From Pseudomonadota bacterium (GTDB lineage Bacteria > Pseudomonadota > Alphaproteobacteria > Caulobacterales > Caulobacteraceae), in assembly GCA_023390245.1 (NCBI GenBank), contig JAEWDF010000069.1, forward strand, positions 1 to 64,000: DNA of 64,000 nucleotides. The letters run 5' to 3'. The notes under the pieces were generated by a model, which saw only the letters and a program-made list of their open reading frames with translations, made no database searches and was not told the DNA's origin. Each line of letters starts with the position of its first letter. The stretch's first letter is position 1. The translations under genes were made by a program, and so were the position numbers. Below are positions 31,584-40,200 of this stretch, in pieces.

Positions 31584-32260
31584 GACACAGCCTGGCGCGG
31601 CTGGCCCGGCAGGCGGCTGGGCGGACTGGCGTCCGGCGCACGCAGATACAGCGGATGCGGCGGGCCCGCCGCCGGATCGGCCGACAGGGCCAGACGTCCC
31701 AGGGCCCGGGGCGTCGGCGCGGCCAGCGGCTCGACGCCCGCCGTCGCCAGTTCCGGAAAAGTCTCGGCCAGACCGGCGGCGGCGCTCCCGACCAGCCGCG
31801 CCGGCGCGCCCAGGGCGGCGATCCGCTTCGCCGCCTCCTCCACCGTCCAGGCGGCCTCCGGCGCCTGCGGCCGACCGTCGACGAACAGTCGCGCATAGAC
31901 CTGGCCGCGCCGCGCGTCGATCAGGGCCGCGACCGGTCCCGCCTCGCCCGCCAGCGACGCCGCCAGTCCGTCCAGCGTCGAAAGCCCGACCACCGGCCGG
32001 TCCAGCGCCGCGCCCAGCCCCTGGGCGAAGGCCAGGCCGACCCGCAGGCCGGTGAACGATCCCGGCCCGACCGTGACGCCGATCCGGTCCAGGGCGTCGA
32101 AGCCGATCCCCGCCGCGTCCATCGCGTCGCGGACCAGGCCGCCCAGCCGCTCCTGATGTCCCCTGGCCATCGGCTCGGAGCGGACGGCCATCGCCTGGTC
32201 GCCGTCGAACACCGCCGCCGTGCAGGCGCCGAGCGCCGTATCGATCACCAGAACCTTCAT
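31580..32260 (-). CDS. tsaB: tRNA threonylcarbamoyladenosine biosynthesis protein TsaB
   Basis: A 226-residue ASKHA-fold partner of TsaD in making t6A37 on ANN-reading tRNAs. Motifs: LVIDTALGACTAAVF, SEPMARGHQERLGGLV, TVGPGSFTGLRVGLAFAQGL near 68-87, and ALIDARRGQVYARLF. The C-terminus has PLYLRAPDA, usual for TsaB. Start ATG 32260. It opens the leftward run tsaB-rimI-fur. The 134 bp upstream, between it and the XRE gene stop, hold no clear feature. Confidence 0.95.
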   Translation of the reverse strand: MKVLVIDTALGACTAAVFDGDQAMAVRSEPMARGHQERLGGLVRDAMDAAGIGFDALDRIGVTVGPGSFTGLRVGLAFAQGLGAALDRPVVGLSTLDGLAASLAGEAGPVAALIDARRGQVYARLFVDGRPQAPEAAWTVEEAAKRIAALGAPARLVGSAAAGLAETFPELATAGVEPLAAPTPRALGRLALSADPAAGPPHPLYLRAPDASPPSRLPGQPRQAVS

Positions 32261-32394
32261 GGGCGACGTTCTAGAGCCTGATCGGCCGGGGGGAAATCGC
32301 TTCGCGATCCGCCGGGGCCGTGAATTCAGGCCGCCGCAGAAACCGGGCCGGAGCCCGCGCCCGCCGCCGACCCGCGTCCGACCATGGTTTCGGC

Positions 32395-32790
32395 CTAGGC
32401 GGCGCGCGCCAGGACCTCCACCAGCCGCGTGAGCGCCTGCCGCACCGACCGGTCCTCGATCCGCGCGAAACCGGCCGCCATGGCCTGGCCTTCCGGCGTC
32501 GCCGTCAGGACGCGCACGGCCGCCGAGGCGAGGTCGCCCCGATCCGCCTCCCGTTCGGGGAAGAAGGCGCCGACGGGCAGGCCCAGGGCGATCGAAAGGG
32601 CGTGGAGCCGCGAGGCGGAAATGCAATTCTGCCCGCCCTCGTACTTCTGCACCTGCTGGCAGGAGACGCCGATCCGCTGGCCCAGCGCCGTCTGGGACAA
32701 TCCCAGCGCCTGTCGGCGGGCGGCGATGCGGCGGCCCACGACGGCGTCCAGCGGCTCGGCCGCCCTCGATGACCGTCCCGATGATGACAT
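32395..32790 (-). CDS. XRE family helix-turn-helix regulator
   Basis: A 131-residue regulator. The HTH is at about 15-65 (VVGRRIAARRQALGLSQTAL, IGVSCQQVQKYEGGQNCISA); the rest is helical. It is clearly related to the XRE gene at 25633. Its start region has an AT-rich stretch (TTTCATGAAACC near 32818-32829, an inverted repeat TTTCAT/ATGAAA) which could be an operator for itself. It lies 66 bp downstream of another XRE gene in the same direction. Confidence 0.85.
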   Translation of the reverse strand: MSSSGRSSRAAEPLDAVVGRRIAARRQALGLSQTALGQRIGVSCQQVQKYEGGQNCISASRLHALSIALGLPVGAFFPEREADRGDLASAAVRVLTATPEGQAMAAGFARIEDRSVRQALTRLVEVLARAA

Positions 32791-32856
32791 GCGCCTTCTC
32801 CCGATCCGGACGGGAAAGTTTCATGAAACCTTACTGCATGCAATCTTTTTGTTTCA

Positions 32857-33459
32857 TCACTCCAGGCGCGCCGTCACGGCGGAGATCGCCGCCACCTGCG
32901 CCCTCGGCACGGTCTCGATCCGCTCCAGCCCGCCGGCGCCCGCCAGGCGCAGGACCTCCGCGTCCGCCCCGTCATACAGGCGCGCCCGGCGCGAGCCGTC
33001 GGCCATGTCCACGATGCAGCCCTGGCCCCGGCGCGGCCATTGGCCCGGCCGGTACTCCAGGACGACGCCCGAGTCGGCCCAGGGCGCGAGTTCGTCGCTC
33101 GAGAGGACATAGTGCTCCACGGCGGCCGGGACCGGCGCCCGCCACGACCGGGACCGGCTGGCCACGCCGTCGGGCGCCGGGGCGGGCGACGCCGCCTCCG
33201 CCGGCCGGGTCCGGGCGAGCATCAGCGCCAGGTCCTCGGGCGCGGCGTCGAGGGCGGCGGTCAGGCGGCGCTGGACGTCCGGCCGGAACAGGCCGGGACG
33301 GCGGCCGGATTCATACAGGCCCCAGCCCTGGCTGGTCATGTCCAGGCGCGCGCCCGCCTCGGCCTGCGACAGGCCGCGCTCGCGCCGCAGCGCCGCCAGG
33401 GCCTCGCCCAGGCGCTGTATTTCGGGATCGGGGGCGAAACGCGGCATGGCCGCGAGCAT
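32857..33459 (-). CDS. XRE family regulator with a C-terminal sensor-like domain
   Basis: A 200-residue protein. The N-terminal HTH (about 15-70) includes LGEALAALRRERGLSQAEAG and TSQGWGLYESGRRPGLF. A Pro/Ala linker (about 85-115) leads to a C-terminal domain (HYVLSSDELAPWADSGVVLE, RRGQGCIVDMADGSRRARLY) whose layout recalls the peptidase-like domain of LexA/CI-type phage repressors, but I do not see a convincing Ser/Lys dyad. An in-frame ATG 12 nt later (33447) is an alternative start. Same direction as the other XRE gene; the pair may be autoregulated. Confidence 0.8.
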   Translation of the reverse strand: MLAAMPRFAPDPEIQRLGEALAALRRERGLSQAEAGARLDMTSQGWGLYESGRRPGLFRPDVQRRLTAALDAAPEDLALMLARTRPAEAASPAPAPDGVASRSRSWRAPVPAAVEHYVLSSDELAPWADSGVVLEYRPGQWPRRGQGCIVDMADGSRRARLYDGADAEVLRLAGAGGLERIETVPRAQVAAISAVTARLE

Positions 33460-33504
33460 GGCGCCGGGCGCGGCGCATGGCGAGACGGAATCGTTTCAGG
33501 CGGA

Positions 33505-34062
33505 TCAGAGGGTCTGTTCGACCCGGGTGACCTCTGGGACGTAGTGCCGCATCATCTGTTCGACCCCCGCCTTCAGGGTCGCCGAGGACGACGGGCAGCC
33601 CGAGCAGGCGCCGCGCATGCGCAGGCTCAGCACCCCGGTCTCCTCGTCGAAGGAATCGAACAGGATGTCGCCGCCGTCCTGGGCCACGGCGGGGCGGATG
33701 CGGCTGTCCAGCAGGGCCTTGATCTCGGCGACCACCTCGGTGTCCGGTTCGGCGGGGGCGGCGTCGGCCTCCCCGGCCCGGGTCAGCGGACGGCCCGAGA
33801 CGAAATGGTCCATCACCGCGGCCAGGATCGCCGGCTTCATCGCCGTCCAGTCCGGGCCGTCGGCGCGGCGCGTCACCGACACATAGTCGGCGCCGAGGAA
33901 GACGCCGTCCACGCCCTCCAGTTCGAACAGCGCCTCCGCCAGCGGCGAGGCGGCGGCCTCGTCGATGGTGCGGTACTCCAGCGCGGCGGCCGGCGACACG
34001 TCGCGGCCGGGCAGGAACTTCAGCACATTGGGATTGGGCGTGGGTTCGGTCTGGATGAACAT
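33505..34062 (-). CDS. NfuA-type iron-sulfur cluster carrier
   Basis: A 185-residue two-domain Nfu protein. The N-terminal domain begins MFIQTEPTPNPNVLKFLPGR, and the C-terminal NifU-like domain holds the cluster-binding GACSGCPSSSATLKAGVEQM (CxxC near residues 153-156). It ferries 4Fe-4S clusters to client enzymes, which here could include MiaB. It stands alone, start ATG 34062. Confidence 0.95.
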   Translation of the reverse strand: MFIQTEPTPNPNVLKFLPGRDVSPAAALEYRTIDEAAASPLAEALFELEGVDGVFLGADYVSVTRRADGPDWTAMKPAILAAVMDHFVSGRPLTRAGEADAAPAEPDTEVVAEIKALLDSRIRPAVAQDGGDILFDSFDEETGVLSLRMRGACSGCPSSSATLKAGVEQMMRHYVPEVTRVEQTL

Positions 34063-34113
34063 GGTCCGCAGATGCGCCCCCTCTCCCCGGCTTTCAAGGC
34101 CCGGCCCGGCCGA

Positions 34114-35655
34114 TCAGCGCCGGCGCAAGCCGCCCAGGACCCCCCGCAGAAGCTCGCGCGTGATGGTCGAGCCCGCCGTGCGCAGCACCGACTTGGTCAG
34201 GGCCTCCATCGGCGTCTGGCGGTTGGAGGCGCGGGCGCGCGGCGCCGCCGGGGTGCGGGCGGCCTTCCCGGCCCGGGCCTCTTCCCTCGCCTGTTCCTTG
34301 CGGCGGGCCGCCTCGGCCCTGTCGGCGTCCGCCTGAACTTGGGCCTGAGCTTGGGCCTGGTCGGCGGCGGCGTGGCGGCCCGCCAGGATCTCGGCGGCCG
34401 ACTCGCGGTTCAGCACCTGGTCGTAGAGGCCGCGCACCGGGCTGGCGGCCATCGTCGCGGCGCGCTCGGCGTCGGTCGCCGGCCCCAGGCGCGAATCCGG
34501 CGGCCGGATCTTCGTCCGCGCCACCACCGTCGGCGCGCCCTTGTCGTCCAGCACCGAGACCAGGGCCTCGCCCACGCCCAGGCCCTGGATCGCCTCGGCC
34601 GTGTCGAAGGCGGGATTGGGCCGGAAGCTGTTGGAGGCGGCCTTCAGGCCCTTCTGCTCGGACGGGGTGTAGGCGCGCAGAGCGTGCTGGATGCGGTTGC
34701 CCAGCTGGGCCAGGACGCTGTCGGGGATGTCGGCCGGGTTCTGGGTGACGAAATAGACGCCGACGCCCTTGGAGCGAATCAGGCGCACCACCTGCTCGAC
34801 CTTGTCCAGCAGGGCCTTGGGCGCGTCGTCGAACAGCAGGTGCGCCTCGTCGAAGAAGAAGACCAGACGCGGCCTGTCCGGATCGCCCACCTCCGGCAGC
34901 TGCTCGAACAGCTCCGACAGCAGCCACAGCAGGAAGGCGGCGTACAGGCGCGGGCTGTTCATCAGCCGGGTGGAGTCCAGCACATTGACCTGGCCCCGGC
35001 CGTCCAGGCCGGTGCGCATCATGTCCTCCAGCCTCAGCGCCGGTTCGCCGAAGAAGCCGGCCCCGCCCTGCTGCTCCAGCTGCAGCAGGGCGCGCTGGAT
35101 GGCGGCCACCGAGGCGGGGGCGACGTTCCCGACCTCGCGGCCGATGCGGTCGGCGTTCTCGCCGACATAGACCAGCACGCTCCTCAGGTCGTCGAGGTCC
35201 AGCAGCAGCAGGCCCTCCTTGTCGGCGACATGGAAGGCCACCGTCAGCACGCCCTCCTGGACGTCGTTCAGATTCAGCATCCGCGCCATCAGCACCGGGC
35301 CGATCTCGCTGATGGTGGTGCGGATCGGATGGCCCTTCTGGCCGTACAGGTCCCAGAACACGGTCGGCGCGGCGCGCGGCGTCAGGGTCAGGCCCATCTC
35401 GGCGGCCCGCGCGGTCAGTTTCTCATTGGGCGAACTGGGCTGGGATACGCCCGACAGGTCGCCCTTCACGTCGGCGCAGAAGACGGGAACGCCCGCGTCG
35501 GAGAAGCCCTGGGCCATGATCTGCAGCGTCACCGTCTTGCCAGTGCCGGTCGCGCCGGCGACCACGCCGTGACGATTGGCCCGGTGAAACAGCAGGCGTT
35601 CCGCCTCGCCCTGGTCGGACTGGCCGAGGAAAAGGCCCTGGACGGCGTCGGTCAT
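34114..35655 (-). CDS. HerA-like (DUF853) P-loop ATPase
   Basis: A 513-residue DUF853/helicase HerA-like protein. Walker A is GVVAGATGTGKTVTLQIMAQ at about 28-47 followed by CADVKGDLSG, Walker B in RPRLVFFFDEAHLLFDDAPK. The C-terminal part has a basic, Ala/Gln/Arg-rich helical stretch (about 420-480) and ends near RELLRGVLGGLRRR. The family is common in proteobacteria; no biochemical role is settled, and no nuclease NurA partner is adjacent. Start ATG 35655 (MTDAVQGLFLGQ). Confidence 0.92.
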   Translation of the reverse strand: MTDAVQGLFLGQSDQGEAERLLFHRANRHGVVAGATGTGKTVTLQIMAQGFSDAGVPVFCADVKGDLSGVSQPSSPNEKLTARAAEMGLTLTPRAAPTVFWDLYGQKGHPIRTTISEIGPVLMARMLNLNDVQEGVLTVAFHVADKEGLLLLDLDDLRSVLVYVGENADRIGREVGNVAPASVAAIQRALLQLEQQGGAGFFGEPALRLEDMMRTGLDGRGQVNVLDSTRLMNSPRLYAAFLLWLLSELFEQLPEVGDPDRPRLVFFFDEAHLLFDDAPKALLDKVEQVVRLIRSKGVGVYFVTQNPADIPDSVLAQLGNRIQHALRAYTPSEQKGLKAASNSFRPNPAFDTAEAIQGLGVGEALVSVLDDKGAPTVVARTKIRPPDSRLGPATDAERAATMAASPVRGLYDQVLNRESAAEILAGRHAAADQAQAQAQVQADADRAEAARRKEQAREEARAGKAARTPAAPRARASNRQTPMEALTKSVLRTAGSTITRELLRGVLGGLRRR

Positions 35656-35749
35656 GGAGGTCTCCGCATGGTCAGCCGCCAAGCTGTAGCGCGCCGCGTG
35701 CCCGCGCGGAACCATTGACGCGGCCTGGCGGGCCGCCGACAACGGCCCG

Positions 35750-36865
35750 ATGAAGGAACCCGTCGTCATCTCCACCCCCGCCGTGGCGCGGAACGCCCTG
35801 ACCCTGGTGGCGACGGTCGCGGCCGGGGCGGCGATCTACTGGCTGCGCGACATCCTGACGCCGCTGGCCATGGCGATCTTCCTGCTGATCATGATCGACG
35901 GGCTGAAGCGCTGGATCGCCGCGCGCACGCCGCTCAGCGACCGGCTGGCCGGATTCGCCGCCCTGACCCTGGTGGTGCTGGGCTTTTTCGCCTCCATCGC
36001 CATCATCATCGACGGCGCGACGGGCTTCTTCGGCCAGGCCTCGGGCGTGTCCCAGAACCTGGGCCCGCGCCTGGACCAGATCATCGGCGACGTCTGGGGC
36101 CTGTTCGGCCAGCCCAATCCGCCGACGGCGCAGGACCTGCTGCGGGACGTGGACCTTCGCGGCTATCTCGCGACCATGGCGGTGCAGGTGCAGGGCGTCG
36201 CCTCGGGCGCCTTCTTCGTCCTGGTCTATCTCGGCTTCCTGCTGGCCTCCCAGGCCGGCTTCCGCCGCAAGCTGGTCAACATGTTCCCCGACCGCGTCCA
36301 GAGGGACGAGGCGCTGGCGGTGTTCCAGCGCGTGCGCGGCGGCGTGGAGGGCTATCTCTGGGTCCAGGCCGTGACCGGGGCGATGATCTGCGTCGTGGCC
36401 TGGCTCCTGATGCGGGCGGTAGGCCTGCAGAACGCGGAGTTCTGGACCTTCGTCATCTTCGTGGTGGGCTTCATCCCCGTGCTGGGCGGCGCCATCGCCG
36501 GCCTGGCGCCGCCGCTATTCGCCCTGGTCCAGTTCCCCAGCTACTGGCCAGCCGTCATCCTGCTGGTCGGGCTCCAGGCCATCCTGTTCGTGGTGGGCAA
36601 CTTCGTCCAGCCGCGCATGCAGGGGGACAATCAGAACATCGACCCGATCACCGTCCTGCTGGCCCTGGCGTTCTGGGGCAAGGTCTGGGGCGTGGTCGGC
36701 ATGTTCCTGTCCACGCCCCTGGCGGTGATGGCCATGGCGGTCCTGGCGGAGTTCAAGGGATCGCGCTGGATCGCGGTGCTGCTGTCGGGCGACGGGGAGC
36801 CGGATGCGGAACCCCCGCCGCTGGTCCGGCCGACCCGGCGCAAACGCCCTGCGGCCAAGGGCTGA
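35750..36865 (+). CDS. AI-2E family transporter (PerM-like permease)
   Basis: A 371-residue integral membrane protein of the AI-2E/PerM family with about eight helices, starting ALTLVATVAAGAAIYWL and including FVIFVVGFIPVLGGAIAGLA and VVGNFVQPRMQGDNQNIDPI, the latter being the typical conserved block. Members export small molecules or ions; the substrate is not known. The C-terminus is a short Pro/Arg-rich tail. It is divergent from the HerA-like gene (94-bp gap) and ends at a terminator. Confidence 0.93.
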   Translation: MKEPVVISTPAVARNALTLVATVAAGAAIYWLRDILTPLAMAIFLLIMIDGLKRWIAARTPLSDRLAGFAALTLVVLGFFASIAIIIDGATGFFGQASGVSQNLGPRLDQIIGDVWGLFGQPNPPTAQDLLRDVDLRGYLATMAVQVQGVASGAFFVLVYLGFLLASQAGFRRKLVNMFPDRVQRDEALAVFQRVRGGVEGYLWVQAVTGAMICVVAWLLMRAVGLQNAEFWTFVIFVVGFIPVLGGAIAGLAPPLFALVQFPSYWPAVILLVGLQAILFVVGNFVQPRMQGDNQNIDPITVLLALAFWGKVWGVVGMFLSTPLAVMAMAVLAEFKGSRWIAVLLSGDGEPDAEPPPLVRPTRRKRPAAKG

Positions 36866-37021
36866 CGGGCTGCGGCGCCTTGCCGCGGATCGGCCTCCGG
36901 TCCTCCCTTGAACCCGACAGGCGCTTTCCCCATCTAGGGGTCAACGCCGCGGGACATCCCCCCCTCCGACCCGCGGCGCATGCGAGACCGGCGCCCCCTC
37001 CCCCCAGCGTCGGCCCGCGCA

Positions 37022-37058
37022 GGCCGCCGGACTCCCCCGTCCGGCGGCCTTCTCGTTT
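37022..37058 (+). terminator. Terminator after the AI-2E family gene
   Basis: GGCCGCCGGAC (37022-37032) pairs with GTCCGGCGGCC (37039-37049), followed by TTCTCGTTT. It lies about 160 bp after the stop. The rest of the 345-bp gap to the glutamate dehydrogenase gene (36866-37210) shows no other clear motif; the dehydrogenase promoter should lie in 37060-37200. Confidence 0.75.
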
Positions 37059-37210
37059 GCGGCGCCGCAACATCATTCCAAGATGAACGGCGATCATGAG
37101 AACGATCGTCCGCGAGGGGCTTCCGACGCGACCGGACTTGGCCTAGTGAGCGGTTGTGGCGCGCGCCGCGTCACGCCCCGAGCGGCTTGTCGCCGCGTCT
37201 CTCGAGACTG

Positions 37211-40200
37211 ATGTCCATGACCGCCCTCGATCCGCGCCTCGTCCCGGTTCAGCCGATCGCCCCGGCCGCTGTGGAGGCGGCCTTCGCGCGGATCGTCGGA
37301 ACGGGTCCGGGCGCGGCCGGGACTTCCTTCCTGGCCCAGGCGCTGGAGGACTATGCGGCGGACGAGACGCCGGGTCTGGACGGCGAATCCCTGGCCGGCG
37401 TTCTGGCCGACGCCTGGCGCGCGGCGCAGGATTACGACGCCGGCTCGCCGCCCCTGATCACCGTCGGCCCGCTGGCCGGCGACAACGCCTATGATCTGAT
37501 CCGCATCGTCCAGGCGGACGCCCCCTTCCTGGTCGACAGCGCCCTCGGCGCCCTGGCCGACACCGGCGCCTCGGTGCGCGCCCTGTTCCACCCCGTCATC
37601 GACCTGGACGGCCGTCGTCTGTCGGTCATCCTGATGCTGATCGACTCGACCCCGCAGGAGCGGCGTGACGCCATCGGCGAAGGCCTGGCCGCCGCCCTGG
37701 CCGACGTTCATGCCGCGGTCCAGGACCACGAGGCCATGCTGGCCCTGGCGCGCAGCCTGGTGCAGCAGATCGAGGCCGCGCCCGGCGTCGACCCGGAGGT
37801 GCGCGACGAGACCCTGGCCTTCCTGCGCTGGATGAAAAGCGACCACTTCGTCTTCCTGGGCGCGCGCGAATACGACTATCCCCGCGCCGCCGACGGCGAT
37901 TACGAGCCCGACGCCGTGCTGAACCAGACCGGCCAGGCGCTGGGCATCCTGCGCGACCGCGAACGCACCATCCTGCGCCGCACCAACGAGCCGGCGGTCC
38001 TGACCCGCCAGATGCGCCGCCTGCTGGACCTGTCCGAGCCGGTCACGGTGGCCAAGGCCAACGCCCGTTCGCGCGTCCACCGCCGGGCCTACATGGATTA
38101 CGTCGGGGTCAAGCGCTACGGCGCGGACGGCAAGCCGGTCGGCGAGACCCGCTTCGTCGGCCTGTTCACCTCCGAGGCCTACGACCAGACGGCCGCCGAG
38201 GTGCCGCTGGTGCGGCGCAAGGTCGCCAACGTCCTGGCCCGCGCCGACAAGACGCCGGGCAGCCACAACGAAAAGCGCCTGCGCAACATCCTGGAGAACT
38301 ATCCGCGCGACGAGCTCTTCCAGATCTCGGAAGACGAACTGCTGTCGATCGGCCTGGGCATCCTGCACCTGTACGACCGGCCGCGCATCCGCATCTTCAC
38401 CCGCCAGGATCCGTTCGACCGCTTCGTCTCGGTGCTGCTGTTCGTGCCGCGCGAGCGCTATGATCCGTCGGTGCGCGAGCGCATCGGCCAGATCCTGGCC
38501 CGCGCCTGGGGCGGCCGCGTCTCGGCCTGGTATCCGCAGCTGTCGGACGCGCCCCTGACCCGCGTCCACTTCATCATCGGCGTGAACCCCGGCGAGCATC
38601 CGACGCCGGACCCGGCCCAGCTGGAGGCCGATGTCGCCGAGGCCGGCCGGGGCTGGGTCGAGCGGTTCGAGAGCGCGCTGCGCCGCTCGGACGTGGAGGA
38701 GGTCGCCGTCGGGCCGCTCAGCGCCCGCTGGGCCCGCGCCTTCGGGACCGCCTACCGCGATCGCTACGACGCCGACGAGGCCGTGCGCGATCTCGAGGAA
38801 ATGAGCCGCCTGGGCGCGGCTGGAGAGGGCGGCGAGGCCCTGGCCGTGCGCGCCTTCCGCGATCCGGGCGACAGCACCCTTCAGTTCCGCTTCAAGCTGT
38901 ATCGCCGCGGCCCGACCGTGCCGCTGTCCGACGTCCTGCCGATCCTGGCCGACATGGGGCTGAAGACGCTGGAGGAATACGGCTATCCGATCCGGCCGCA
39001 GGGCGAGGACGAAATCCACGTCCACGAATTCCTGATGGAGGACCCGCGCGGCGAGGCCCTGGTGTTCGAGGACGTCAGTCGCCCGTTCGAGCAGGCCTTC
39101 GCCGCCGTCTGGACCGGCCGCACCGAGAGCGACGGCTTCAACCGCCTGGTGGTCGAACTGGGCGTCAGTTGGCGCGAAGCCGCCTTGATCCGCGTCCTGG
39201 CCCGCTATCGCCAGCAGACCGGCCTCGATCCGTCCCAGGCCGTGCAGGAAGAGGCGCTGCGCGAATATCCCGACGTGTCGCGCGCCCTGGTCTCGCTGTT
39301 CCGGGCCAAGTTCGAGGGCGACGCCCCCGCCGAAGCGCGCGAGGCCAAGGTCGCCGAACTGAACGACAAGATCGGCGGCCTGCTCCAGGCCGTCGGCAGC
39401 CTGGACCACGACCGCGCCCTGCGCCGCCTGGCGGCCCTGGTCGGAGCGGTGAAGCGCACAAACTACTTCCAGACCGACGCCGACGGCCGGCCCAAGACCT
39501 ACATCTCCCTGAAGATCGCCTCGCGCGAGCTTGAGGACCTGCCGCTGCCCAAGCCCTATCGCGAGATCTTCGTCTGGGCGCCGCATGTGGAGGGCGTCCA
39601 CCTGCGCTTCGGCCCGGTGGCGCGCGGCGGCCTGCGCTGGTCCGACCGCCGCGACGACTTCCGCACCGAGGTGCTGGGCCTGGTCAAGGCGCAGCAGGTC
39701 AAGAACGCGGTCATCGTGCCAGTCGGCTCCAAGGGCGGCTTCTACCCGAAATGCCTGCCGCGCACCGGCGACCGCGAGGCGATCCAGGCCGAGGCTGTCC
39801 GCGCCTACAAGACCTTCCTGTCCGGCCTGCTGGACCTGACCGACAACATCGCCGCCGACGGCGCGGTGGTGCGTCCGGCCAACGTCGTCGCCTGGGAAGA
39901 CGACGATCCCTATCTGGTCGTCGCCGCCGACAAGGGCACGGCGACCTTCTCCGACATCGCCAACGGCGTCTCGGCCGCCTACGGCTTCTGGCTGGGCGAC
40001 GCCTTCGCCTCGGGCGGATCGGTCGGCTACGACCACAAGGGCATGGGCATCACCGCCCGCGGCGCCTGGGAGGCGGTCAAGCGCCACTTCCGCGAGCGCG
40101 GCAAGGATATCCAGACCGAGCCCTTCACCATGGTCGGCGTCGGCGACATGTCGGGCGACGTGTTTGGCAACGGCGCCCTGCTGTCCAAGGCGACGCAGCT

